DNA of 64,000 bases from Moellerella sp963519845 (GTDB lineage Bacteria > Pseudomonadota > Gammaproteobacteria > Enterobacterales > Enterobacteriaceae): positions 3,754 to 67,753 of the forward strand of contig CAUQNX010000017.1 of assembly GCA_963519845.1 (NCBI GenBank). Reading direction: 5' to 3'. The translations under genes and the position numbers were made by a program. The notes below the pieces were generated by a model. That model worked only from the letters and a program-made list of their open reading frames with translations, had not been told where the DNA came from and ran no database searches. Shown in pieces: positions 1 through 9,348 of this stretch (its first letter is position 1; every line of letters starts with the position of its first letter).

Positions 1-1353
1 ATTGAGCCCTTGGCTCTGTTGGTCGATCACTTCTTGTAAATTGGTTTTAATAATAACCTGTTCAATCTCTGCGTCAGTGGCTTCGGGTGCAAAGAGCGTG
101 AGATTATCTTTTATTGAAACTGATAATGGCTGTGTTTTTTGCATTACCACCGCCAGAGCCTGATTAAGCGCTGTCATTGAGAGCTCAGATAATGGCGTTT
201 CATTTAGGGTGATTTGACCCTCTGTCGGATCAGAAAAACGAGCTAATAGCTGTAACAGGGTAGTTTTCCCTGCACCTGATGGGCCCGCAATAACCACTAA
301 ACTTCCTGCTGGTATACTAAAGTCCAGATTGGACAGAATGGTTTTACCTTGTAATTGATAACTGAGTTTATGCCCATAAAGGGTGATATCCGCCGTTTTT
401 AGCGATTGTTCACCATAATGCATCTCAGGTTGGGAGAGTAACTCATCGAGCCGCTGAGAGGCGCTGGTGGCTTGTTGTAGGGCTTCGAGTCCATGACCCA
501 TAGCTGCAACGGGAGCGGTGAGGCTACGCATCAATAATATAAATAGAGCCAGTTCAGATAAATGCAGTTGATCGGTTATCAATATTGCACCCAGCAAGAT
601 CCACAGGGTAAGAAACCCAGTGCTTAGGCCAAGTTGCGTCAAAGCGCCTAGTGAGCCAATTTTATTCACCCAGTGGTTAAAGGCCGCGATAAATTGATGA
701 ACGGCTTGAGTCACACTCTGTTGTATCCCTTTTTCGGGGAATTGACGGGCAAGAACCGGATTAGCGGCTAGTTCTGAGTATTGCTCAAACAGATGATTCA
801 TCGCCTTATTACGCATGGCGAATAGATCATGAAATTTCGGTGAGTGGATAGCTTTAAACAGCAGTACCACTATTACCAATGGAATAAGACAAAACAGCAT
901 TAATAAGCTATTTAAATAAAAAAGAATAGCGGCAGCGGTGATGGGCAAAATTAATAATTGTACGATATCGGCGGGCGCATGGGCGGTGAGTTGATGTAAA
1001 GCGCGAATATCTCTATCGACACTACGATTAATGCCCTCTTTGCCTGACTGAATAAACCAACTTAGTGGCAGATGGCTGATTTTTTTTAGTAATTTTTGTC
1101 GTAGATGAAAGCAGAGTAAAGCATCGGTTTGATGTGTTAGATAAAGAGCTAGAGTTTGACTGATTAACCAAATAAGACCAGCCACTGAAGCGAAAATTAT
1201 CCAAAATAGATAGTCTGCGGCAGGAGCAAAAATAATTTGGCTGATGGCAATCCAAGGAAGTAGTGAACTGATACCCGCAACGGCTTGTAATAGCAGTGCG
1301 ATACTCAGTGAAAATCGATAAGGGCGCAATAATGCCCACAAGGCGCTATACAT
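1..1353 (-). CDS. ABC exporter, fused permease/ATPase (partial)
   Basis: The frame is open from an ATG at 1353 to the window edge, giving 451 codons of the N-terminal part. Residues 1 to about 300 are rich in hydrophobic helices, as in the six-helix membrane domain of an exporter. A Walker A motif (GPSGAGKT) lies at residues 357-364, followed by nucleotide-binding-domain sequence. The C-terminal part (ABC signature, Walker B) lies outside the window. The layout matches half-transporters that export small molecules or peptides, such as the YbtP/YbtQ type found with siderophore genes. The substrate cannot be read from this fragment, and any partner gene would be off the left edge. It points the same way as the trpS cluster but is separated from it by a 190 bp gap with a hairpin. 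Confidence 0.8.
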   Translation of the reverse strand, partial: MYSALWALLRPYRFSLSIALLLQAVAGISSLLPWIAISQIIFAPAADYLFWIIFASVAGLIWLISQTLALYLTHQTDALLCFHLRQKLLKKISHLPLSWFIQSGKEGINRSVDRDIRALHQLTAHAPADIVQLLILPITAAAILFYLNSLLMLFCLIPLVIVVLLFKAIHSPKFHDLFAMRNKAMNHLFEQYSELAANPVLARQFPEKGIQQSVTQAVHQFIAAFNHWVNKIGSLGALTQLGLSTGFLTLWILLGAILITDQLHLSELALFILLMRSLTAPVAAMGHGLEALQQATSASQRLDELLSQPEMHYGEQSLKTADITLYGHKLSYQLQGKTILSNLDFSIPAGSLVVIAGPSGAGKTTLLQLLARFSDPTEGQITLNETPLSELSMTALNQALAVVMQKTQPLSVSIKDNLTLFAPEATDAEIEQVIIKTNLQEVIDQQSQGLN

Positions 1354-1505
1354 AATGTTCTCCGTGACTAGACCGCCACCTTAATACATTTATATGCGTT
1401 TGAGGCTGAAAATGATTTTGATTGCAGGACTATTTATTTCGATATAGCGACAAATTAGGTCTATTTTATCAAAGCATCGAAAAATGAAATAAGTTGGGAG
1501 AACAG

Positions 1506-1531
1506 AGGCTACTCGAAGATATGAGTAGCCT
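1506..1531 (-). terminator. Hairpin downstream of trpS
   Basis: A perfect 9 bp inverted repeat (AGGCTACTC / GAGTAGCCT) with an 8-base loop lies 10 bp beyond the trpS stop codon. No clear U-run follows in the direction of transcription, so it may be a weak or Rho-assisted terminator. Confidence 0.4.
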
Positions 1532-1540
1532 GTTAGACTA

Positions 1541-2575
1541 TTATGGCTGTTTCACAAAACCAATTGCTTCATAGACTTTATCGAGGGTCAGTTGCGCATG
1601 AGCAGAGGCTTTTTGCGCACCATCTTTCATGATTTGATTCAATAATGCATCATCATTGCGGAAGTGATGGAAACGCTCTTGTAGCGCGGTTAGCATCTCA
1701 GCAACGGCGTCAGCAACGGCACCTTTTAGATGACCGTACATCTGGCCTTCAAACTCAGCTTCTAACTGACTGATAGTTTTACCCGTCACACCAGACAAGA
1801 TATCCAGAAGATTTGAAACACCTGGCTTGCTGGTCAGATCATAAAGTACACGAGGCGGCTCTTCAGAGTCAGTCATCGCACGTTTGATTTTTTTCGCTGC
1901 CGATTTCGGATCTTCTAATAAGGCAATCACATTATTACGATTATCATCAGATTTAGACATCTTTTTGGTAGGATCTTGCAATGCCATCACACGCGAACCC
2001 GCTTTTGGAATAAAAGGCTCAGGTACAGTGAAAATATTACCGTATAGGGCATTAAAGCGTTGAGCGATATCGCGGCTTAACTCAAGATGTTGCTTCTGAT
2101 CAATACCGACAGGCACTTGATTTGTTTGGTAAAGTAGAATATCAGCGGCCATCAGCACTGGGTAGTCAAATAGACCCGCATTGATATTTTCTGCATGGCT
2201 GGCTGATTTATCTTTAAACTGAGTCATACGGCTGAGTTCGCCAAAATAGGTATAGCAATTCAGTGCCCAACCCAGTTGTGAGTGTTGCGGGACATGTGAC
2301 TGAACGAAAATCGTACTTTTCTTTGGATCGATACCACAAGCGAGGTAAAGCGCTAAGGTATCCAGTGTCCGTTTACGCAGCTCAGTCGGGTCTTGACGCA
2401 CAGTGATAGCATGTTGATCGACGATACAGTAGATACAGTCGTAATCATCTTGCATCTGTGCCCACTGACGTAACGCTCCCATATAGTTACCGATGGTTAA
2501 TTCACCGGATGGTTGTGCGCCGCTGAATACAATAGGTTTCTGGGATGGAGCTTGTTTAGCCGTGGGCTCACTCAT
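1541..2575 (-). CDS. trpS: Tryptophanyl-tRNA synthetase
   Basis: Charges tRNA-Trp with tryptophan in the cytoplasm. This is a class I synthetase: the HIGH-equivalent segment (PSGELTIGNYMG) is at residues 22-33 and KMSKS is at 205-209. The length of 344 residues is about 10 more than E. coli TrpS, because of a short hydrophilic N-terminal extension before the conserved KPIVFSGAQPSG. It is the last gene of the aroK-aroB-damX-dam-rpe-gph-trpS cluster, as in E. coli. It starts 11 bp after the gph stop, so it is probably cotranscribed with gph. Confidence 0.97.
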   Translation of the reverse strand: MSEPTAKQAPSQKPIVFSGAQPSGELTIGNYMGALRQWAQMQDDYDCIYCIVDQHAITVRQDPTELRKRTLDTLALYLACGIDPKKSTIFVQSHVPQHSQLGWALNCYTYFGELSRMTQFKDKSASHAENINAGLFDYPVLMAADILLYQTNQVPVGIDQKQHLELSRDIAQRFNALYGNIFTVPEPFIPKAGSRVMALQDPTKKMSKSDDNRNNVIALLEDPKSAAKKIKRAMTDSEEPPRVLYDLTSKPGVSNLLDILSGVTGKTISQLEAEFEGQMYGHLKGAVADAVAEMLTALQERFHHFRNDDALLNQIMKDGAQKASAHAQLTLDKVYEAIGFVKQP

Positions 2576-2586
2576 TTTCGATATCC

Positions 2587-3282
2587 TTAATTTTTAGATG
2601 ATGACAAACCAAGTGCTGATAATAAATCTGAGAATTGCGCTAATACGCAGTCAGGGTTACTCAACGTGATTGATTCACCATAGTTATAACCATAGGTCAT
2701 ACCCACTGAAGGGCAGCCGGCAGCCTGTGCTGCAATAATATCATTACGGGAATCGCCGACAAAAAGCAATTCTTCTTTACGTACACCGAATGTACCCATA
2801 GTGAGATACAAGGGGGCTGGATGAGGTTTCTTCTCTTTAACATCATCGCCACCTAAAACAAGCGAGAAGTAGCTATCGATGGCGAGTTTTTTCAGTAGAG
2901 GAACGATAAATGGCGTTGGTTTATTGGTCACAATCGCCAGCGGTAATTGGTGTTTTGCTAGTTCAGCCAAGGTCTCTTTGACTTGAGGAAACAGCTCACT
3001 GCCTGTGGTGACCGAAGTTGCATAATATTGGTCAAAGCTGGTGCGTACTTTTTGTTGCAGCTCTGGCGTTATTTCTGCCTTAGCCCATGTTAGCGCACGC
3101 TCAACCATCACATCCGCACCATTACCGACCCAAATAGAGACCAGTTCTCTGCCTGCAGCTGGATAATTGTGTTCAATAAGCGCTTGATCTAGGGCATCTG
3201 CTAATCCACTGGCGCTATCAACTAAGGTGCCATCTAAATCGAAAGCAATGGCTTTGATATTATTGAAAACTTTAGTTGTCAT
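2587..3282 (-). CDS. gph: Phosphoglycolate phosphatase
   Basis: HAD-superfamily phosphatase that dephosphorylates 2-phosphoglycolate, a by-product of repair of oxidised DNA ends. The nucleophile motif DLDGT is at residues 15-19 (Asp15). A later VTNK segment (motif II) and a GDSRND segment (motif IV) complete the HAD core. The length of 231 residues is slightly shorter than the 252 of E. coli. Its start overlaps the rpe stop by 4 bp, which indicates translational coupling. Position between rpe and trpS supports the assignment. Confidence 0.95.
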   Translation of the reverse strand: MTTKVFNNIKAIAFDLDGTLVDSASGLADALDQALIEHNYPAAGRELVSIWVGNGADVMVERALTWAKAEITPELQQKVRTSFDQYYATSVTTGSELFPQVKETLAELAKHQLPLAIVTNKPTPFIVPLLKKLAIDSYFSLVLGGDDVKEKKPHPAPLYLTMGTFGVRKEELLFVGDSRNDIIAAQAAGCPSVGMTYGYNYGESITLSNPDCVLAQFSDLLSALGLSSSKN

Positions 3283-3953
3283 TTGGTGACCTTTTTTAAC
3301 TCATTACGCATAGCGTCAATAACAGTTTTATAATCGGGTTGGTTAAAAATCGCTGAGCCAGCAACAAAGGTATCTGCACCTGCGGCTGCGACTTCGGCAA
3401 TATTCTCGACTTTGATGCCACCATCCACTTGTAGACGAATATTATAGCCACTTTCATCAATCAATTTACGCACTTGACGTAATTTTTCAAAGGTTTGAGG
3501 AATAAAAGATTGGCCGCCAAAACCCGGATTAACCGACATCAGCAGGATCATATCCACTTTATCCATCACATATTCAAGGCAGCTCAGAGGGGTGGCTGGG
3601 TTAAACACCAGTCCAGCAGTACAGCCATGCTCTTTGATCAACTGAAGTGTACGATCAACGTGTTCACTGGCTTCAACATGGAAACTAATGTGATTTGCAC
3701 CCGCTTTAGCAAAATCAGGCACAATACGATCAACAGGTTTAACCATTAAGTGGACATCAATTGGGGCTGTAATACCGTAATCACGCAATGCTTTACAAAT
3801 TGGAGCACCGAAAGTCAGATTAGGAACATAGTGATTGTCCATAACATCAAAGTGGACAACATCCGCACCGGCCGCTAGCACTTTTACGGTGTCTTCACCT
3901 AGACGGGCAAAATCAGCAGATAAAATAGATGGGGCAATCAGAAAATCTTTCAT
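3279..3953 (-). CDS. rpe: Ribulose-phosphate 3-epimerase
   Basis: Interconverts ribulose 5-phosphate and xylulose 5-phosphate in the pentose phosphate pathway. The protein begins MKDFLIAPSILSADFARLGE, nearly identical to E. coli Rpe. The metal and acid-base segments of this TIM barrel (HFDVMDN, HLMV, NPGFGGQ, QVDGG) are all present. I chose the ATG at 3953, because GGAG stands six bases before it and the E. coli protein starts at this point. A longer frame can be opened from a TTG at 3965 but has no support. It follows dam with a 12 bp gap. Confidence 0.96.
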   Translation of the reverse strand: MKDFLIAPSILSADFARLGEDTVKVLAAGADVVHFDVMDNHYVPNLTFGAPICKALRDYGITAPIDVHLMVKPVDRIVPDFAKAGANHISFHVEASEHVDRTLQLIKEHGCTAGLVFNPATPLSCLEYVMDKVDMILLMSVNPGFGGQSFIPQTFEKLRQVRKLIDESGYNIRLQVDGGIKVENIAEVAAAGADTFVAGSAIFNQPDYKTVIDAMRNELKKVTK

Positions 3954-3965
3954 TGTCGTCTCCAA

Positions 3966-4868
3966 TTATATTTTGGCGACTCGTTCATCAGATTTCGAGT
4001 CGGTGCATTCATTTATTTGGGCTTTTTTTTCTTTGATTTTGTTCTTTTTCGTACTGACTTTGTACAGTGCTAATATCTCATCCACTTTAGTGCGGTTTGC
4101 GATATTACTGCTGATGGTTCGACGAACTTTAACAATATGCATCTTCGCTTGATGATACCACTCTCGCGTTGCTAACGTATCGTGATTTGAAATCAACACA
4201 GGCACTTTGCGTTCAGTCGATAAATAATAAGCAATTTGGGCTAAATTTTGCTGCTCGATCGAACTAAAACTATTAGTGTGATAGGCGGTAAAATTAGCGG
4301 TATCAGATAAAGGCGCATAGGGCGGATCACAATAGACTACCGATCCTTCAGTCGCAGAGAGCAGGGTTTCACGATAATTTTTTGTCACAAATAGTGCTTG
4401 TTGTGCTTTTTCCGCAAACCAAAGCAATTCGTTTTCTGGGAAATAAGGTTTTTTATAACGGCCAAAAGGTACGTTAAATTCACCGCGTGAGTTATAGCGA
4501 CAGAGCCCGTTATAGCAGTGGCGATTTAAGTACAGAAAAAGAGTACTACGTTCGATGGGGTCCTGAGACATATTGAATTTAGTACGCATTAAATAATACT
4601 GTTCAGCCGTATTATTTTCAGGTGTAAAAATCGCACTCGCGTCTTGAATAAAGGCATCGGTACGATATTTGACTGTATTGTAGAGATTAATCAGATCGCT
4701 GTTTATATCCGCCAGAATATAGGAATCATAACTGGTGTTGAGAAAAACAGAACCTGCACCAACAAAAGGCTCGATGAGGCAATCCCCTCCGGGTAGATGT
4801 TTTTTAATATCTTCTACCAGAGGGTATTTACCGCCTGCCCATTTTAAAAAAGCGCGTTTTTTTTTCAT
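3966..4868 (-). CDS. dam: DNA adenine methylase (GATC)
   Basis: Methylates adenine-N6 in GATC for mismatch repair, replication control and gene regulation. The AdoMet-binding segment FLKWAGGKYPL is at residues 7-17, FVGAGS (motif I) near 35-40, and the catalytic DPPY motif at 181-184. The length of 300 residues is about 22 more than E. coli Dam. The excess is a lysine-rich C-terminal tail (about residues 272-300) beyond the conserved catalytic domain. Placement between damX and rpe is the enterobacterial order. The tail is unusual and could be a lineage trait; the core has no missing motif. Confidence 0.97.
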   Translation of the reverse strand: MKKKRAFLKWAGGKYPLVEDIKKHLPGGDCLIEPFVGAGSVFLNTSYDSYILADINSDLINLYNTVKYRTDAFIQDASAIFTPENNTAEQYYLMRTKFNMSQDPIERSTLFLYLNRHCYNGLCRYNSRGEFNVPFGRYKKPYFPENELLWFAEKAQQALFVTKNYRETLLSATEGSVVYCDPPYAPLSDTANFTAYHTNSFSSIEQQNLAQIAYYLSTERKVPVLISNHDTLATREWYHQAKMHIVKVRRTISSNIANRTKVDEILALYKVSTKKNKIKEKKAQINECTDSKSDERVAKI

Positions 4869-4951
4869 GCTGCCAAATATTTACAAAAGTTTAGAGTAGA
4901 AATTAACACTCTGTCAGGACAGCAAAGTTTGTGCGCCCGCTTAAAATTGGA

Positions 4952-5890
4952 TTATTTTTGATCTTGTTTAACCTGTTTCATATTTCTGACCCAAGGTTTT
5001 TTCGCTTGTACATCAGCGGGTAAAGTCGCGATAGCACTTTTCGCATCATTTACCGAACGATAATTACCATGAATAAGAACATACCAAGTTTGACCATTTC
5101 GCACAGTTTTATACACTTGATAACCAGAGAGATTATTCTGTTTAGCAAAGGTTTCTAGTGTATCTGGACGGCTAGCACTGCTCAGTTGTAATGTATAATT
5201 ACTGGCAGGTGCCGCTGCTACATTGCCACTTTGTGCGCTGTTCGCTTTTACTGCCGGCTTAGTCACAGGCACTGCTTTAGGTTTGCTATCGACTTTAACT
5301 GGTTTAGGCTCAACTTTGATCGGCTTTACCACAGGTGTCGTTTTTGGCTGCTCGACCGATGGTGTGACTACCGGGGTAACAGGTTGATTCACTTGTGGAG
5401 GCAGCGTTTGCGTCTGTTGTGGGCTGATTGGTGGCAAACCCTGACCTTGATTTAAGGCATCGACAACATCACCGGGAATTTCAACACGCTCACCACTATT
5501 CTGACTACCGCTCGGCAGTTGATTTTGTACTGGTGTGCCATTGATCGGTGGCATACTAATTTCTTGGCTTTGTCCTTGGCTAGTCCCCGAGGAGAGCGAA
5601 GATGAGTTCGATAAATCAATGTTACGCTCAGGCGTTTCTGGTGTTTGCTGTTTTTCATAGTCAGTGGGTGCTTTTAAGGCAGAACTGATCGCGATAATAA
5701 GCAGCAGCAGTACTAAGACACCAATACCAATCATGATATGTTGTCTAGAAATAGCGATCCGCGGGAGTGACATTTTAGATTTAGGTGCTTTTGTCGCTGG
5801 CTGGCGTGGACGTCCCGTCGGCCGATCCGAAGTATCAGGTCGCAAGTCACTTTGCCCTTGAGACTGATTATCTGGTTTTAATTCGTCCAT
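4952..5890 (-). CDS. damX: Cell-division protein DamX (SPOR domain)
   Basis: Inner-membrane division protein that binds septal peptidoglycan. Residues 1-51 are a charged cytoplasmic segment, 52-70 a single membrane helix very like E. coli DamX, and about 75-225 a proline/glutamine/threonine-rich periplasmic linker. The C-terminal SPOR domain covers about 230-305 (YTLQLSSASRPDTLETFAKQ onward). The total of 312 residues is much shorter than the 428 of E. coli; the loss is in the cytoplasmic and linker parts, which are poorly conserved. It lies between aroB and dam in the usual order. Confidence 0.93.
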   Translation of the reverse strand: MDELKPDNQSQGQSDLRPDTSDRPTGRPRQPATKAPKSKMSLPRIAISRQHIMIGIGVLVLLLLIIAISSALKAPTDYEKQQTPETPERNIDLSNSSSLSSGTSQGQSQEISMPPINGTPVQNQLPSGSQNSGERVEIPGDVVDALNQGQGLPPISPQQTQTLPPQVNQPVTPVVTPSVEQPKTTPVVKPIKVEPKPVKVDSKPKAVPVTKPAVKANSAQSGNVAAAPASNYTLQLSSASRPDTLETFAKQNNLSGYQVYKTVRNGQTWYVLIHGNYRSVNDAKSAIATLPADVQAKKPWVRNMKQVKQDQK

Positions 5891-6133
5891 TACGCGCCCC
5901 CATTTTTTTTACCTATGTCAATGTCATGCTGGAATAATGAAATATGATATTTTATTCATATTATTTTGCCACATAAACTACAATGAATCACCTTGGATAG
6001 GTATTCTCTTTGTAACATGTGTGAGGTCTAATTTAACGGCTTTAGTCAATATTCGCCAGAAACATTTAAAAGCATTGCTATTTATCTCAATAAATCTTAT
6101 TAAATAGTCGCTAATGTAGACGAATAAATTAAA

Positions 6134-7222
6134 TTAAGGCAGGCACATACCAATAGCTTCTAGCGTCATCTCAGGGCTAATGTCGGCACGTAGTTCAGAA
6201 TCACCGATTTTTGTCGGCAAAATAAGATGTAATTTTCCACCTATGACTTTTTTATCTCTCATCATATGGGGAAGATAATCTTCTGGTTTCATCTCGGCTG
6301 GGCCACAGATAGGAAGCTCGGCCTTTTGGAGTAGTGCGATAATACGTTGAGTATCTTCAGCTTTGAATTTACCCGCTAGTTCAGCAGTTCTTGCCGCCAT
6401 AACCATACCTGCTGAGACGGCTTCACCATGTAGCCAAACGCCATAGCCCATTTCGGCTTCTATTGCGTGACCAAAGGTATGTCCTAGATTAAGTTGAGCT
6501 CTTAATCCACTCATCTCTTTTTCATCAGCTGCGACAACTTGCGCTTTTAATTCACAACAACGGCGAATGCAGTAGCCCATCGCTTTGTTGTCTAGTGTCA
6601 TCAATTCGTCGATATTCTCTTCTAGCCAACAGAAAAAAGAGTAATCCAGAATAATGCCATATTTAATAACTTCGGCAAGGCCAGAAGATAACTCGCGTTT
6701 AGGGAGTGTTTTTAGGCAATCAAGATCGATAATAACGGATGTGGGCTGATAAAATGCCCCGATCATATTTTTACCTAAAGGGTGGTTTACAGCGGTTTTA
6801 CCACCAACAGATGAATCTACTTGCGACAGTAAGGTTGTTGGTACTTGGATAAAACGGACACCACGTTGATAGCTTGCGGCTGCAAACCCCGTTAGATCAC
6901 CGATCACACCACCCCCTAATGCAATGAGGGTGGTATCACGTCCATGATGTTTTTCGAGCAACGCAGTAAAAACATCATTCATAATAAATAATGATTTGTA
7001 CTGTTCTCCGTCAGGCAGAATGATAGCGTCAACCAGCAATCCTTGTGCTTCAAGCGTATTTTGTACGTTTTGAAGATACAAAGGTGCCAATGTTTCATTC
7101 GTGACAATCATAACTCGCTGACCTGCTTTTAATGGCAGGAATGCATCTGCGTGCTTAAATAAATTAGATGCAATAGTGATCGGATAACTACGTTCACCCA
7201 GAGTAACAGTTACTTTTTCCAT
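6134..7222 (-). CDS. aroB: 3-dehydroquinate synthase
   Basis: Second step of the shikimate pathway: converts DAHP to 3-dehydroquinate, using NAD and a divalent metal. The NAD-binding glycine-rich stretch GGGVIGDLTGF and the metal-ligand segments (LNLGHTFGHAIE and LHGEAV) are present. The length of 362 residues matches the family. It follows aroK by 59 bp on the same strand, so the two shikimate genes are likely cotranscribed. The 243 bp gap to damX is AT-rich and may hold a secondary promoter. Confidence 0.97.
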   Translation of the reverse strand: MEKVTVTLGERSYPITIASNLFKHADAFLPLKAGQRVMIVTNETLAPLYLQNVQNTLEAQGLLVDAIILPDGEQYKSLFIMNDVFTALLEKHHGRDTTLIALGGGVIGDLTGFAAASYQRGVRFIQVPTTLLSQVDSSVGGKTAVNHPLGKNMIGAFYQPTSVIIDLDCLKTLPKRELSSGLAEVIKYGIILDYSFFCWLEENIDELMTLDNKAMGYCIRRCCELKAQVVAADEKEMSGLRAQLNLGHTFGHAIEAEMGYGVWLHGEAVSAGMVMAARTAELAGKFKAEDTQRIIALLQKAELPICGPAEMKPEDYLPHMMRDKKVIGGKLHLILPTKIGDSELRADISPEMTLEAIGMCLP

Positions 7223-7281
7223 GTCGCTTTTACCTTTGGTTCATTGTTGCTCAAACAACGTATCTCAAACAATGTGTCGGG

Positions 7282-7803
7282 TTAGTTTTTTTCCAACATA
7301 TCGATGATTTGATTCGCAACTACTTTTGCGCTCTGTTCATCGGTGTCGATAGTGATATCAGCAACTTCTTCGTATAATGGATTACGTTCTTCGGCCAATT
7401 TTTCTAGAACTTCTCTAGCTGGCTCATCCACTTGCAGAAGAGGACGCTTTTTATCACGTTGTGTACGGGCTAATTGTTTTTCAATGGTGGTTTCTAAATA
7501 GACCACAACTCCGCGAGCAGACAGGCGATTACGCGTTTCTTTCGATTTAACAGAACCGCCACCCGTTGCTAGAACAATGCCCTGTTTTTCAGTGAGCTCG
7601 TTAATGACTTTTTCTTCACGATCGCGGAAGCCTTCTTCACCTTCCAAGTCAAATACCCAGCCTACGTCTGCACCAGTCCGCCGTTCTATTTCTTGATCGG
7701 AGTCGAAGAATTCCATATTGAGCTGTTGCGCCAGCTGGCGACCAATAGTGCTTTTGCCAGCACCCATAGGCCCAACCAGAAAGATATTGCGTTTCTCTGC
7801 CAT
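7282..7803 (-). CDS. aroK: Shikimate kinase I
   Basis: Phosphorylates shikimate with ATP. The P-loop GPMGAGKST is at residues 11-19. FFDSDQEIE (shikimate and Mg binding) and GGG (residues about 80-82) are present. The length of 173 residues is the same as E. coli AroK. It is the first gene of the aroK-to-trpS cluster, with 510 bp of non-coding sequence upstream that should contain its promoter. Confidence 0.97.
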   Translation of the reverse strand: MAEKRNIFLVGPMGAGKSTIGRQLAQQLNMEFFDSDQEIERRTGADVGWVFDLEGEEGFRDREEKVINELTEKQGIVLATGGGSVKSKETRNRLSARGVVVYLETTIEKQLARTQRDKKRPLLQVDEPAREVLEKLAEERNPLYEEVADITIDTDEQSAKVVANQIIDMLEKN

Positions 7804-8313
7804 GTTTTTGGTATTACTAAGATTATTCGTTAATGATAACTCGCGCCGCTCAAATGAAATAAGCGGTGGGACCTAAACTGAAACCTCATGAGTGGTAAAG
7901 TGAGCTCAGATGATAAAATTATCTCAATACATCAGTGAGGATTGCAACAACATAAATATGTCAGTTTAACAATAAAGCGGCAAACCTGAGTTAATAGGTG
8001 TGTTTTTCTCACTAAAATGAATGATAAATGCCATTTAAATCAAATGCTTTTACCGTTCAAGACCATGAGTAAAAATATATTATGCCAATTTATTTTCAAA
8101 GCGACTATTTTTACCGTTATTCACTGAATAGCGGATTGTTTACTTTTTCAGCTGACGTTAGTCAAAACACTCAATGGGTAACCTTGTATGATAAATCTGC
8201 CTCAGCGTCAAATTTATCCGATAGAGTTTACGAAAGAAAAAAAAAGCAATAGTAGATATTAAGAGTGTTTTACTGGTTAATAGTATGAAATATAAAGGTT
8301 AAATTGGAATTGG
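7804..8313. other. Non-coding gap upstream of aroK
   Basis: 510 bp of AT-rich sequence between aroK and the hofQ-like gene. No convincing gene is visible. One 56-codon frame on the plus strand (8082-8252) has no ribosome binding site and no recognisable product. The aroK promoter must lie in the left part, but I cannot fix its hexamers by eye. Confidence 0.5.
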
Positions 8314-9348
8314 TTAAATATCAACCAAACGTGGCGTAATAAAAATGACCAGTTCTCTTCGGCTTGCATGTTTATCGGAATGAGTGAATAACCTACCAAC
8401 TAAAGGGATATCGGATAAAAAAGGGATCGAACTTTCTCTATCCTCTTGCTTTTGTTGGAAAATCCCACCTAAAATTAATGTTTGTCCATGATTAACTGTT
8501 ACCGACGTATTAATTTCCTGTTTATTAATAGCGAGAAATTTATTATCGCCTAAAGAAATAGCTGTTCCTGGCGAATTGTGACTAATTTTTAATGACAACA
8601 TGATTTGCCCTGCGGATTGAATTGTTGGAATAACCTCCATTCCTAATACTGCATCTTTAAATTGAACATCATGTTTATTTTTATCATCCTGAGTAACGTA
8701 AGGTATTTCAGTTCCTTGTTTAATACTGGCTGATTTTTCATGTGACGCCATTAGTCTTGGGCTGGCAATAATGGAGAGTAAATTTTTCTGTTCAAGTGCA
8801 TTAAGTTTGACCGAAAGTAAACTCTGTTTAATCTGAATTAGATTAAAAACAAACTTACCAGCGCTACCCTCATAGCGTAAATGTTTACTGGCTGGACTTC
8901 CGGCCACAGCTTTTGAGCTTAGCCCCCAATCTAACCCTAATTCCTGCAAGGCTTCTTGGCTACTGCTGATAATATGTGCGGTAATTTGTACCTGTTGTTT
9001 TGGAATATCAGATTCTTTTATCCACGCAAGAATAATCGGCATGTTTTCTGTTTTTTCTTTGATAATCAGACTGTTAATTTGCGGAGCTATCGTTATTTTT
9101 GCCTGTTCAGACAGTAGCGAAGGGCGATGATAATTAAGCTGATCTGCAATTGTTGCCGCATCAACAGAATGAAGTTTAATTAGTTGATGGTTTAGACTCG
9201 TTGGCGTGATATTTTCTATTTCAGTAACGGTTTCATTTAGTGCGATAGGCTGAAATTGAGGCGGCTGAAAGGGATCTTTTATTGTCTCGGAATAACCCCA
9301 TTTAGAGATAAATAAAAATCCTATAAATACATGAATAATTAATTTCAT
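8314..9348 (-). CDS. hofQ: HofQ-type secretin, N-terminally rearranged
   Basis: Outer-membrane secretin of the Hof/Com DNA-uptake (type IV pilus-like) machinery, used to take up DNA as nutrient. The C-terminal two thirds match E. coli HofQ closely (IIASPRLMASHEKSASIKQG, VLGMEVIPTIQ, GQTLILGGIF, RRELVIFITPRLV). The total of 344 residues is below the 412 of E. coli, because the N-terminal STN/N0 domain is missing. Instead a signal peptide (residues 1-20) is followed by KDPFQPP, the hallmark near the mature N-terminus of the PilP-like HofP. No separate hofP gene exists here. I infer an in-frame hofP-hofQ fusion by deletion. It overlaps the upstream gene by 4 bp. Confidence 0.85.
   Translation of the reverse strand: MKLIIHVFIGFLFISKWGYSETIKDPFQPPQFQPIALNETVTEIENITPTSLNHQLIKLHSVDAATIADQLNYHRPSLLSEQAKITIAPQINSLIIKEKTENMPIILAWIKESDIPKQQVQITAHIISSSQEALQELGLDWGLSSKAVAGSPASKHLRYEGSAGKFVFNLIQIKQSLLSVKLNALEQKNLLSIIASPRLMASHEKSASIKQGTEIPYVTQDDKNKHDVQFKDAVLGMEVIPTIQSAGQIMLSLKISHNSPGTAISLGDNKFLAINKQEINTSVTVNHGQTLILGGIFQQKQEDRESSIPFLSDIPLVGRLFTHSDKHASRRELVIFITPRLVDI

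Noticed and set aside
3835..4152. Plus-strand frame of 105 codons across the rpe-dam junction
   Set aside because: It is antisense to two well conserved genes and encodes nothing recognisable.
8082..8252. A 56-codon frame on the plus strand upstream of aroK
   Set aside because: No ribosome binding site, no recognisable sequence, and ordinary length for chance in AT-rich DNA.
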